Positions 1 through 7,810 of a stretch of 64,000 nucleotides of DNA are shown here, piece after piece. The stretch's first letter is position 1, and each line of letters begins with the position of its first letter. The notes under the pieces are model-generated. The model saw only the letters and a program-made list of their open reading frames with translations. It did not search any database and was not told the DNA's origin. This stretch comes from FEN-1219 sp964503125 (GTDB lineage Bacteria > Pseudomonadota > Gammaproteobacteria > Steroidobacterales > Rariloculaceae): contig CAZCZE010000021.1 of the NCBI GenBank assembly GCA_964503125.1, positions 1 through 64,000 of the forward strand, in the 5' to 3' direction. The translations under genes were made by a program, and so were the position numbers.

Positions 1-266
1 CCGACCTGAAGCTCGAAGTGAAGCGCATGCACGCTGCTGGTGACGACGTAGTCGTCACCGAATTCATCGTCCGGGCCACGCACCAGGGCGAACTTATGGG
101 CATCGCGCCGACGGGCCGCAAGGTTGAGGTGCCAGTGTGTACTGTCATCGAGGTGCGGGACGGCAAGATCTACGCCGAGCGTGAATACTTAGATACGGCG
201 CACCTGCTGCAGCAACTCGGCGTTGCGGCGGGACCTGCCTCGGCGTCGGACTCTCGGGTGCGCTAG
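1..266 (+). CDS. SnoaL-like / NTF2-fold polyketide-cyclase family protein (3' part only)
   Basis: The reading frame is open to the left edge of the window (first full codon at base 3), so the start lies outside. About 88 C-terminal residues are visible. The pattern VTEFIVRATHQGELMGIAPTG, then a V-C-T-V-I-E-V-R-D-G-K-I strand and a final EREYLDTAHLLQQLG is typical of the SnoaL-like ester-cyclase family, small cone-shaped alpha+beta barrels. Family members include polyketide cyclases and many proteins of unknown substrate, so no reaction can be assigned. The next gene runs on the opposite strand and converges on it. Confidence 0.7.
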   Translation, partial: DLKLEVKRMHAAGDDVVVTEFIVRATHQGELMGIAPTGRKVEVPVCTVIEVRDGKIYAEREYLDTAHLLQQLGVAAGPASASDSRVR

Positions 267-374
267 CGCGGCTGCGCGCCAGAAACCCTCGCCCCGCCTG
301 CGTGATCGCCGCACGCAATGCGTCGGCGCGCATCCGCGGCGACTGAATTCGGCGCGGGTCTGCGGACCAGACGC

Positions 375-1814
375 TTACAGCCAGTATGCGCCGACCCGCG
401 CCATGCGCTCCTTCATGCGAAACAGCAACGACCGCCGCCTCCATTGCGCGAGCTCGATCGCGTCTGACTCCCTCACGTCGTCTGCGAACATCGTTTCCAT
501 TTGCGTGGCGAAGCCGCGGCCCAGAATCACGGCGTTGATCTCGTCGTTGTGCAGGAAACTGCGCCAGTCCAGATTCGTCGAGCCGACGGTGGACCAGACG
601 CCGTCGACGCACGCCGTCTTGGCATGCATCATCGCCCCGCGCAGCTCGTAGATCTTCACCCCGGCGCGCAGCAGTTCCTTATAAAACGAGCGGCCGAGGT
701 GGAAGACCGCGCCGGAGTCGGAGAAGCTCGGGAGCACGAGCTTCACGTCGACGCCGCGCCGAACGGCGTCTGAGAGGGCGGTGAGTAGCTGTGGATCGGG
801 CGCGAAATAGGCGATGGTGAGATGTATCGTCGATTCCGCATGGGTGATTGCCGACATCAACGTGAGATAGATCTCGCTCTCCGGGTTGTCCGGCGTGCTG
901 CCGATGGCGCGCACCACCTCGTCGCCCTGGGCCGTCAGCTCGGGAAAGTAGTTCCGCTCCGCGAGCGGCTCTCCCTTCTGCCGCGCCCACGTGTCCATGA
1001 ACAGCTTCTGGAACTCGGCGACGACGGGTCCTTCGATCTGCACGTGCGTGTCGCGCCAGCCCTCGGCCGGATTGGCTGGCAGGTCGCGATTCCTACTGGC
1101 CACCCTGCCTGAGGGCGCGCTCGAGTACGTGTCGCTGATGTTGACCCCGCCGGTGAACGCGATGTGGCCATCGATTATGAGCTGCCTGCGGTGATCGCGC
1201 CGGTTGAGGCGCCACTCCGCCTTGTTGCCTTTCAGGGGGTTCACCGGATTGAACTCAAGCACCTCGATGCCGCCGTCTCGCAACCGGTCGAAGAACGGTT
1301 CCGGCGTGAGGAGGGTGCCGACGCTGTCATGGATCACGTTGACTTGAACGCCGGCGGCCTGGCGTTGCAGCAAGAGAACGGAGAACTCCTGGCCGGCCTC
1401 GTCATCTTCGAAGATGTAGGTCTCGAGGTTGATGTGGTCCCTGGCCGCGCGTATGGCCGCGAACATGGCCTCGTAGGTCGCCGGGCCGTTCTTGAGCAGC
1501 GTGAGCTTGTTGCCTAGCATGAGCGGGCTGGTGGCATTCACGGCTTGCTCGAATGAGAGGTGCTTCTCCAGCAAGTCGGAAGCGCCGACCGCGCCCTCGA
1601 GCCGGTCGATAATCGCGTCGCTTCTTGCATCCGAGACCACCCCCTGCGCTGTCTCGAAGTCCACTTGTTCGGCGCGCGGTGCGGCGATTTCGGCCTCGAC
1701 ATCGGGGAGCGTCGCGCAGCCGTGCAAGCTCATCACGCCCGTCATGGCCAGGGCGATGCGCCTCAGTCCAGCCGTATGAGTCAGCCGCCCACCCTGCCCA
1801 CGGCGTGCGCGCAC
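375..1814 (-). CDS. Phospholipase D-family cardiolipin synthase-like lipoprotein
   Basis: This 479-residue protein has two phospholipase D (HKD) half-domains, as in cardiolipin synthases that join phosphatidyl groups at the membrane. A hydrophobic segment at residues 18-33 ends in LHGC, a plausible lipobox with Cys33. The second catalytic motif is complete (HAKTACVD, followed by GSTNLDWRS). The first reads HRRQLIID (His208, Arg210, Asp215), so Arg replaces the usual Lys, while the following FTGGVNISD is normal. The start used is a GTG with no clear ribosome binding site; an ATG at 1745 would still keep the lipobox. The gene stands alone, facing a 386-bp spacer. A transphosphatidylase or phospholipase with altered activity is equally possible. 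Confidence 0.82.
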   Translation of the reverse strand: MRARRGQGGRLTHTAGLRRIALAMTGVMSLHGCATLPDVEAEIAAPRAEQVDFETAQGVVSDARSDAIIDRLEGAVGASDLLEKHLSFEQAVNATSPLMLGNKLTLLKNGPATYEAMFAAIRAARDHINLETYIFEDDEAGQEFSVLLLQRQAAGVQVNVIHDSVGTLLTPEPFFDRLRDGGIEVLEFNPVNPLKGNKAEWRLNRRDHRRQLIIDGHIAFTGGVNISDTYSSAPSGRVASRNRDLPANPAEGWRDTHVQIEGPVVAEFQKLFMDTWARQKGEPLAERNYFPELTAQGDEVVRAIGSTPDNPESEIYLTLMSAITHAESTIHLTIAYFAPDPQLLTALSDAVRRGVDVKLVLPSFSDSGAVFHLGRSFYKELLRAGVKIYELRGAMMHAKTACVDGVWSTVGSTNLDWRSFLHNDEINAVILGRGFATQMETMFADDVRESDAIELAQWRRRSLLFRMKERMARVGAYWL

Positions 1815-2200
1815 CGAATCAGCCAGCGTTGATCGCCTCGTTGGAATGGCCGGGTACCCCTTGACCAGCTGAGACTCGGTTTACGAAGAAGCGTCGACGC
1901 GGTCAGGCGGATAGTAAATTCAAACGCCCAGTCGCGCGAGGGAGAATCCGCTCGGTGACGATAGCAGGCCCGATTTTAAGGTCACTGCCGGTGGTCATAC
2001 GACGCCGCCGGTGGGCTTGCCGTGGAGTCGTTAAGCGACGCTTCCGCAGTGGCCGCGGAGCGCAGTCTCATGCGCTTGCGCGGAGCATCGCCACGATCCA
2101 CCTTTGGGCCAGCCTGAGCGATGCCGCGTGACGCACGCGCGGCGCTTCGGTGGACTACACTTCCCTGGTGTCCCGAACACAAACCGAGGAGGGCAAAACC
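1815..2200. other. Intergenic region with no recognised gene
   Basis: These 386 bases separate divergent genes and should hold both promoters. No convincing coding frame was found; a 66-residue minus-strand frame here has no family resemblance and no ribosome binding site. The only notable item is a copy of the 10-mer GCGGATAGTA at 1907-1916. A GAGGAGGG ribosome binding site lies at the right end, before the ATG at 2201. Confidence 0.6.
1907..1916 (+). repeat. GCGGATAGTA intergenic 10-mer, copy 1
   Basis: Exact copy of a 10-base word also present at 2978, 11931 and 13445, and with one mismatch at 43437, always outside genes. Function unknown. Confidence 0.5.
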
Positions 2201-2851
2201 ATGTTGAGTCCGCTACGTAGCGCCGTGTTCACGCTCACATTATCCTGTCTCGCGGCGGGCTGCGCGAGCTTGGGCGCCAACTCCGAGGCTCCGCGCGCGA
2301 CGGCACGCGAGCCTGAACCGGCCGCGGAGAATCCTCTTAACCTGAGCCAGCAGCGCCTGTTGCTGAGCGAAGGCTACAGCATTCTCTATGATGACGCGTC
2401 CAATCTCGATCTAGTCGGGTTGATTCTCTACGCGAAAGCGGAGTCCGATGCGGTCGATGATCTCGTTACGTCCCTCGGCGACTTCGGCGGCAAATTGAAA
2501 CTGGATCTGGAGCGAATTGCCAGAGACTATCCCGGCGTGCGCATCGATCTCGACCCGTTACCGGAAATGGAGAAACGCAAGCGCTTGGCGATCGCAACGG
2601 GCCGCGTGAAGTACTTCGCTCCGCTCATCGGCCGCAGTGGCCGCGAATACGAGCGCACAGTGCTGCTGTCATTTTCCAACGGCGTCAATCACGAACGGCA
2701 TTTGTGCCAAGTCATGGCCGAGGAAGAGCCCGATGCCGGCCTGAAGAGATTCCTGCTCGATACCGAGAAAGGCTACAGCGCTCTCTACGACCGCCTCCAG
2801 GCACTGTTGGAAAGCGAATACTTCAAGGACCCCGACGGCCCGACGCAGTAG
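2201..2851 (+). CDS. Putative lipoprotein of unknown function
   Basis: A 216-residue protein starting at the ATG at 2201, chosen because GAGGAGGG lies 7 bases upstream; an in-frame ATG at 2150 has no such site. The N-terminus is a lipoprotein signal: positive start, hydrophobic stretch, then LAAGC. The mature part is mainly helical with a charged C-terminal half (AEEEPDAGLKRFLLDTEKGY). It contains no catalytic motif I recognise. It is probably attached to the inner or outer membrane. The next gene, on the same strand after a 222-bp gap, also encodes an exported or anchored protein. Confidence 0.72.
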   Translation: MLSPLRSAVFTLTLSCLAAGCASLGANSEAPRATAREPEPAAENPLNLSQQRLLLSEGYSILYDDASNLDLVGLILYAKAESDAVDDLVTSLGDFGGKLKLDLERIARDYPGVRIDLDPLPEMEKRKRLAIATGRVKYFAPLIGRSGREYERTVLLSFSNGVNHERHLCQVMAEEEPDAGLKRFLLDTEKGYSALYDRLQALLESEYFKDPDGPTQ

Positions 2852-2977
2852 CTTGAAGGACAGCATGACGAACACCCACGCTCGTGTTCTCTCGTGCGAG
2901 CAGCGGGCGGTGCTGCGCGCGGTGAGGCCGGAGGCCCCCATCGGCAGCGCCGACGCGCTGAAACACCGGTCCGACGT

Positions 2978-2987
2978 GCGGATAGTA
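2978..2987 (+). repeat. GCGGATAGTA intergenic 10-mer, copy 2
   Basis: Exact copy of the 10-mer, about 90 bases upstream of the ATG at 3074, inside the 222-bp spacer. It could be part of a promoter or the edge of a decayed repeat. Confidence 0.5.
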
Positions 2988-3073
2988 GTGGACGATCAGA
3001 TATGGCGCAGGTTTCAGCCGTAGCGGTCGGGGTGAGTCCTTGTCTAGGTCTTAGAAAGAGCGAGAATGATCGA

Positions 3074-3685
3074 ATGTCCACGGCGTGGCGCACACGGATT
3101 GTCTTGGTGGCGGCCATTCTCGCGTCGCTGCTCGTGGGTTTGATTTTGCGGAACGACGCGCCCGGACAGGTTGGAGAAGCGCCATCGGCGGTTCGACAGG
3201 CGCCGTCACAAGGTGAAGCGCCGGATGAAAACGTGATGAATTGTCGTCTCCAACAGCACGCGAACGGTGTGATACGCGTCTCTCCGATATTTCGGATCGA
3301 CGTCAAGGCGACCAACGACGACTGGGCCGAGCTCACTGGCCTCTTACACGGGTTTGCCGAGTCTCATGGGTGGTCGTTTAGGGACCAAAGCGAGACGCGC
3401 CCGGGAGTTGTCCAGACGCTGTACCTCACTCTTTGCGCGCCGAACCAGCCGCGCATCGAAGTCGGTGAGCAGCGTTGGGCTTCACAGAACTGGGCGCCGC
3501 TACCTGGGCGCGGGACCACGCTCTATTTCTACGGCGACGTTGCCGAAACGGCATGGCATCCTGTGGCGATTGAAATCGTAGAGATGCTCGAGAAGCGGTG
3601 GCAGTTTGGCTTTATCGATGATGGCGGATACAAGATCGATCGCCCGGAATTTCTCGGCGAACCCACTTCGCCGGCCCAGCAATAG
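3074..3685 (+). CDS. Membrane-anchored hypothetical protein
   Basis: A 203-residue protein. The ATG at 3074 was chosen because it opens directly into a membrane segment (MSTAWRTRIVLVAAILAS, residues 1-25); the frame extends upstream without signal-like sequence. A Pro/Ala/Glu-rich linker follows, then a soluble domain with two Cys (NCRLQQHANG and TLCAPNQPR) that could form a disulphide outside the cytoplasm. No known family is recognised. The domain ends in a helix and strand resembling generic small periplasmic folds. It is followed after 26 bp by another signal-bearing start at 3712. Confidence 0.65.
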   Translation: MSTAWRTRIVLVAAILASLLVGLILRNDAPGQVGEAPSAVRQAPSQGEAPDENVMNCRLQQHANGVIRVSPIFRIDVKATNDDWAELTGLLHGFAESHGWSFRDQSETRPGVVQTLYLTLCAPNQPRIEVGEQRWASQNWAPLPGRGTTLYFYGDVAETAWHPVAIEIVEMLEKRWQFGFIDDGGYKIDRPEFLGEPTSPAQQ

Positions 3686-3711
3686 CGGACGGCGACCGAG
3701 GCAAACGAGCC

Positions 3712-4351
3712 ATGAACCGCATACTCGTCGCGCTCGCCGTCGGCACTGGGATCGCGATCGGCACCGCAGCCATCTTCACACTGGTCACCGAACGCTCGAC
3801 CGATGCACGAAGCGCCGACTTCGAATTCGACACCGGAAGTCCCGCGCGCGAGCGCGGCGCGGCGGCTTCGGCCGCGGCCGTATCCACCGACGACCGCGCG
3901 GCAGCGAATCGACGCGCCGCGGCAGCGAGCAAGTGCCCTCCGAAAACGACGCCCGCAGCGGCAGCGCGACGTTCGCGTGAGGGTGGCGCGTTTCGTTTCG
4001 TGGTTGTCGGCACCCGATGGCCGCCCCGCCCCGGTCGGCGCACGAACGACGCCCTGCCGCGAGCCTGAAAAGCCGCAGACGAGCAGCGAGGCGATTTTCG
4101 ATTTGCCGGAGATGACGAAGGTCGTCATCCCGAACGCGAACACGGTGTTCTACGGTGGCCGCATGGGCGGCGGCCCGCCGCGTTGGCGAGGCGTCGAGGA
4201 CGAGGACGGCCGGCTCATGGTGCTCATCGCCTACAACAACGACGTGCAAGATGCGTGGCAGTGGGCCGACGATCCGCGTTATCCCGGCGAGCTCGTGAAT
4301 CTCGCGCTGCGGCTCGGCGCCAACGTCGCGATGTACGCGATGACTCACTGA
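3712..4351 (+). pseudogene. Broken DUF4159-type gene interrupted by a 158-bp repeat
   Basis: The ATG at 3712 begins a signal-like segment (MNRILVALAVGTGIAIGT) and an Ala-rich stretch that runs into the dispersed repeat at 3933. Immediately after the repeat, from base 4091 and in a different reading frame (+1), 86 residues resemble the C-terminal tail of DUF4159 proteins: a region with EDEDGRLMVLIAYNND, then DAWQWADDPRYP, and a final LGANVAMYAMTH before the stop at 4351. The body of the DUF4159 domain is absent. The simplest reading is a gene disrupted and partly deleted at the repeat. The frame 3712-4068 read straight through the repeat would give a 118-residue Arg/Ala-rich product that is unlikely to be functional. 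Whether the N-terminal piece came from the same gene is uncertain. Confidence 0.6.
3933..4090 (+). repeat. 158-bp dispersed repeat, copy A
   Basis: Runs from GTGCCCTCCGAAAACGACGC to GAGCAGCGAG and matches 11988-12146 with roughly ten differences and one length difference. The match stops sharply at both ends in both copies. On the right it directly abuts the surviving tail of the broken DUF4159 gene. No open frame is conserved between copies and no clear terminal inverted repeats or target duplications are visible. It is probably a small non-autonomous element or the end of a larger decayed one. Confidence 0.85.
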
Positions 4352-4394
4352 TCGGGGCGGCGGCGCAGAAAGCCCGTCGGGCGCTCTCCCCTTG

Positions 4395-5333
4395 TTAGGG
4401 CTCGACGCCCAGTCGCTGCAGCAGTGCGGCCGCCTTCTCGTACGACGGGTCGAGCGCAAGCACCCGGCGCAGGTCGGTGATTGCCGGCTCACGCCGTCCT
4501 TGCACCGCATTCACCGACGCGCGTTGAAAGTAATACTCGGCGTTCTCGGGCTCGAGCTCGATCGCGCGGTCGAGGTCCGGCATCGCCTCGGCGAAACGCC
4601 GTTGGAAGAAACGCGCGAGGCCGCGATTGAGGTACGCCGACCCGTAGCTCGCGTCGAGCTCGAGCACGCGATCGAGATCTGCGACCGCCTGATCGAGGCG
4701 GTTCGTCGCGAGATACAGCACGCCGCGACTCAAGTGTGCGTCAGGATTGTCCGCATCGATGCGCAACGCCGCGTCGAAATCCGCCATCGCACGCTCGACG
4801 TCGCCGCCGAGCTGATAAGCGCCGCCGCGACTGATTAGACTATCGACATGCCGCGCGTCGACCGCGAGCGCGGAATCGAACTCCGCGAGCGCCGCGTCGA
4901 GATCGCCGCTCGCAAGACGAATCCGGCCGCGTGTGTGACGACTCTCGGCCGACGTTGCGGGCGACAACCGGATCGCTTCGTCGAGGGCCGCGAGGGCCTC
5001 GTCGTAGCGTCCCTGGAAACTGTAGACGACGCCGCGGTTGTGATACGCATCCGCGTTGCTCGGATCGCGGCGGAGCGCCTCCTCGATGTCCGCCAGCGCC
5101 GTGTCCAGCTCGTCCTGCAAGGTGCGGTGCTTGGCGCGAGCGACATAGGCAGCGGCGACGGCGTCCGCGGACGTTGCCGTCTCGATCAAGCGCGTACACG
5201 CAGGAATGCCGGCGGCGGGGTCCGGGCCGATGCAGTCCGCCGTATCGTCCGCGGCGGCCGGCCCGACTCCCAAAAACAGAGCTAACGCTACGGCAACCGC
5301 AGGAACCGACGACAGTGAGTTTGGCATGCGCAT
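4395..5333 (-). CDS. Exported tetratricopeptide-repeat protein
   Basis: A 312-residue protein with a signal peptide (ending near GVGPAAADD) and about six TPR units (for example NADAYHNRGVVYSFQGRYDE and GSAYLNRGLARFFQRRFAEA). TPRs form superhelices that bind partner proteins or peptides. Two Cys lie in the mature N-terminus (DCIG and ACTR). It is the last gene of the minus-strand operon that begins with the sigma factor at 11847. Its ATG overlaps the stop of the preceding gene by one base (TGATG), which implies translational coupling. A periplasmic scaffold role is inferred from this context. Confidence 0.8.
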   Translation of the reverse strand: MRMPNSLSSVPAVAVALALFLGVGPAAADDTADCIGPDPAAGIPACTRLIETATSADAVAAAYVARAKHRTLQDELDTALADIEEALRRDPSNADAYHNRGVVYSFQGRYDEALAALDEAIRLSPATSAESRHTRGRIRLASGDLDAALAEFDSALAVDARHVDSLISRGGAYQLGGDVERAMADFDAALRIDADNPDAHLSRGVLYLATNRLDQAVADLDRVLELDASYGSAYLNRGLARFFQRRFAEAMPDLDRAIELEPENAEYYFQRASVNAVQGRREPAITDLRRVLALDPSYEKAAALLQRLGVEP

Positions 5334-6091
5334 CAGAAGTCCGTGACTTGCCCCGCCTCGATCGCGACCGCTTCGGTTTGGCCGGCGATCTGCACGCCGA
5401 CCTCGCCGATCGGCAAGCCGTACGCGCCGGCTCCGAAGCCGCCCGTCAAGCCTTTGCCGTCTGCTCGGTCGACCAGGTCGACGCGCGTGCTGTCGCTCGC
5501 GGTCACACGCAGCACGCCGACCTTGATCTGCGTATCGTTGCCGGAGCGCACCGTCACGCCCGTGACTCGCTTACCCGAGATCGTGACGTCGTAGGTCCCG
5601 GGAAAGAGATCGAACGCTGCATCGCCAAAGCCGCCCGCAACCGACTGCGTTTCACCGGCGCGAAACACGTCGATGCGCGCCGACACTTTTTCGGGGTAGG
5701 CGACGACCACGCGGCCGAGCCGCCGCAGCGCGGGATTCGCGACGACGTTGCAGCAAGGTACTGCTGCCGTGCTGGGTCCTGTCGGCGGCGCGGTCGCGGC
5801 CGGCGAGGCCGAAACGATACTGCAGCAGACCTCGGCGCCGTCCGGCTCCACGGAGACCTGCATGGTCGTGAAATCGGCGTACACGGGCTGCCCGGTCTTT
5901 AGAGTCGCGAGCAGCCGCCGGTCGGCGACCTGAAACTCGAGCGTTCGGCCCGTCGCTGTCTCTCGCGCCGTCACGAGTCCGGACGTGTCGATACTGACGA
6001 TGCTGCAGCAAGGTACCGCGGCGCGAGACTCGGCTGCGGATACGAGCAACAGCGCTCCGATCGACAGCGCGACGAGTGTACGAATGTTCAT
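5333..6091 (-). CDS. Exported protein with three Cys-Cys motifs and a PEGA-like beta domain
   Basis: A 252-residue protein with a cleavable signal (MNIRTLVALSIGALLLVS, ending at RAA). Three cysteine pairs follow in near-identical settings: VPCCSIVS (Cys28-29), VCCSIVS (Cys89-90) and VPCCNVVA (Cys113-114). The first is followed by a small beta domain (VTARETATGRTLEFQV). The C-terminal half carries FPGTYDVTISGKRVTGVTV and QIKVGVLRV, resembling PEGA-like or other small exported beta-sandwich repeats. Residues 120-252 are paralogous to the product of 6114-6659, down to the matching last residues (GQVTDF versus GQITEF). It could bind metal or be a surface ligand; no function is known to me. Confidence 0.75.
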   Translation of the reverse strand: MNIRTLVALSIGALLLVSAAESRAAVPCCSIVSIDTSGLVTARETATGRTLEFQVADRRLLATLKTGQPVYADFTTMQVSVEPDGAEVCCSIVSASPAATAPPTGPSTAAVPCCNVVANPALRRLGRVVVAYPEKVSARIDVFRAGETQSVAGGFGDAAFDLFPGTYDVTISGKRVTGVTVRSGNDTQIKVGVLRVTASDSTRVDLVDRADGKGLTGGFGAGAYGLPIGEVGVQIAGQTEAVAIEAGQVTDF

Positions 6092-6113
6092 TGAATTTCT
6101 CCGTTACGCGTGC

Positions 6114-6659
6114 TCAAAACTCGGTGATTTGGCCGTCCTCGATCAGCGCGGTTTCCCGTTGGCCCGCGATTTGGACGACTACTTGACCTACGGGTAAGCC
6201 ATACAGGTCATCTCCGTAGCCGCCCGTCAGCGTTGTGCCGCTCTGATCGAGGAGATCGACGCGCGTCCCGTCAGTGGCGTACACGTGCAGCACGCCGACG
6301 CGAATCCGAGTGTCGTGCCCGGCCTGCACGCCGACGCCTGCCACGCGCTGGCCGCCGACCGTGACATCGTAGGTGCCGGGCTTTAGCTCGAGCGTCGCGT
6401 CGCCATACTCCGTGCCGATCGCTTGGCTCGCATTGCCCGCAGCGTAGACTTCGACCCGCGTCGACTCCGCCCCGTCGCCGGGATAACTCACGACGATGCT
6501 TCCCAAGCCCTCCGGCAGAGCCGCATTCGGTGTGAGCTCGCAGCAGCCAGCCGCGTCGCTCGCGGGCGGCGCGTCTGCGCCTCGCTGACAGTGCGTGGAC
6601 GCGAGCGCGGCGCTGAGCACGAGTCCTAAGAGCGCGAGGCGTCGAAGCGACCTGCACAT
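6114..6659 (-). CDS. Exported Cys-Cys protein, paralogue of the following gene
   Basis: A 181-residue protein. The ATG at 6659 has AAGGAAG upstream and starts a signal peptide (LALLGLVLSAALASTHC), although the frame itself is open for another 690 codons. The mature part has one cysteine pair (AAGCCELTPN, Cys39-40) and then a beta-rich domain with LKPGTYDVTVGGQRVAGVGV and RIRVGVLHVYATDGTRVDLL. This domain aligns along its full length with residues 120-252 of the neighbouring 252-residue protein, so the pair arose by duplication. STHC is a poor lipobox, so release or ordinary cleavage is more likely than lipid attachment. It lies within the sigma/CHAT operon. Confidence 0.75.
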   Translation of the reverse strand: MCRSLRRLALLGLVLSAALASTHCQRGADAPPASDAAGCCELTPNAALPEGLGSIVVSYPGDGAESTRVEVYAAGNASQAIGTEYGDATLELKPGTYDVTVGGQRVAGVGVQAGHDTRIRVGVLHVYATDGTRVDLLDQSGTTLTGGYGDDLYGLPVGQVVVQIAGQRETALIEDGQITEF

Positions 6660-6682
6660 CGGGGCTTCCTTGGGTGAGACGT

Positions 6683-7714
6683 TCAATTCCCGCCGCGTGT
6701 CTCGCGCGCGAGCAACTCCAGGTAACGTTGCGGCTCGGGATCGGCGACACCGTCGGCGGCGGCTTTCGTGAACATCGCGCGAGCGGATTCGAAGCGCTCG
6801 TTCTCGTAGTCGTACTTGCCCGTCGCGACCACGATGCCGTGTATTGCCTGCTGAAACTCGTTCGTGTTCACCGTCAACGTCGTTGATTCGAGTCGCGCGG
6901 CGTTCGCTTGCGCCCACGCATCGGCTCGCGCCATGCGTTCCTCGTTGCGCGGATGACTCGAATAGAAAAACGCCTCGCGTTTGGATGCGTCGCCGTATTC
7001 TTTGAGGAGCGCTTCGAACGTACCGCTCGCTTCGCGCGCGTCGTAACCGGCCATGAACATGTACTCGAGACCGAGCTCGTCCGCTTCGGATTCCTGCCCC
7101 CGACCGTGACCGTTGATCGCCGCGTTCATGCTGTACTGATAGGTCTTCTCGAGCACGCCACGGTCGATTCGACCGGACGCCGCCGCGGCCTGTCCCGCGA
7201 GCTGGCCGAGCAGGTTGATGCCTGCATCCGCTTTCATGCCCTCGGTAACGTGGGATTCGGCCGCGTGCGCGATCTCGTGCCCGAGCACCATCGCCACCTG
7301 CGCCTCGTTCTCCATGCGCGCGAGCAAGCCCGCGTTCACGTACAGAAACCCGCCGCCAAACGTGAACGCGTTGATGTTCGCGTCGTCGACCACTTTCACG
7401 CGGTACTCGAACGGTCTCGGTTCGGCGTGTGCCGCGAGGCGCTGGACGATTTCGTTGAGAAGGGTGTCGAGGCGCGGGTCGTCGATGAGCTTGGCTCCCG
7501 CGTCGAACTGGGCGGCGTTCCCCCGCGCAATCTCGATCTCCTCCTCTTCGGTGAACCCTTGGAAGGCTGCGCGGTTCTCGATGACGGTCTCGACGACGCT
7601 CGAAGCAGGACCCAAGCGATCCTTGAGTCGGTTCAGCAGGCCCTGCGCGTAGACGGGTGCGGCGATCAGGGCGCCGGCCAACGCGATCTCGATCGACACG
7701 AACTTGAATCTCAT
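6683..7714 (-). CDS. M48-family zinc metallopeptidase, exported
   Basis: A 343-residue protein with a signal peptide (ending APVYAQG). The zinc-binding HEIAH is at residues 146-150, preceded by AMVLG, and the third ligand region is ESEADELGLEYM (residues 208-219), the standard M48 arrangement of BepA- or LoiP-like periplasmic peptidases. FGGGFLYVNAGLL before the zinc site also fits. The region after the peptidase domain (NPxE-type SSHPRNEERMARAD and a short helical tail) is shorter than the TPR domain of BepA. It is probably a periplasmic protease or chaperone acting on outer-membrane or secreted proteins. It sits between the CHAT gene and the cysteine-pair genes on the same strand. Confidence 0.87.
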   Translation of the reverse strand: MRFKFVSIEIALAGALIAAPVYAQGLLNRLKDRLGPASSVVETVIENRAAFQGFTEEEEIEIARGNAAQFDAGAKLIDDPRLDTLLNEIVQRLAAHAEPRPFEYRVKVVDDANINAFTFGGGFLYVNAGLLARMENEAQVAMVLGHEIAHAAESHVTEGMKADAGINLLGQLAGQAAAASGRIDRGVLEKTYQYSMNAAINGHGRGQESEADELGLEYMFMAGYDAREASGTFEALLKEYGDASKREAFFYSSHPRNEERMARADAWAQANAARLESTTLTVNTNEFQQAIHGIVVATGKYDYENERFESARAMFTKAAADGVADPEPQRYLELLARETRGGN

Positions 7715-7810
7715 CTGGTTCCCCCCATAGTCCGGGCTCGTTCCGGCCGAAGCAGGCCGTCGTCCCGAAGAGTAGAGTCGCCGCTCGCCGCGATCCGTTA
7801 CAGCGACGGG

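Noticed and set aside
3933..4090. The repeat as an integron attC site or a CRISPR unit
   Set aside because: No paired 7-bp core sites or cloverleaf-like symmetry, no spacer regularity and only two copies 8 kb apart.
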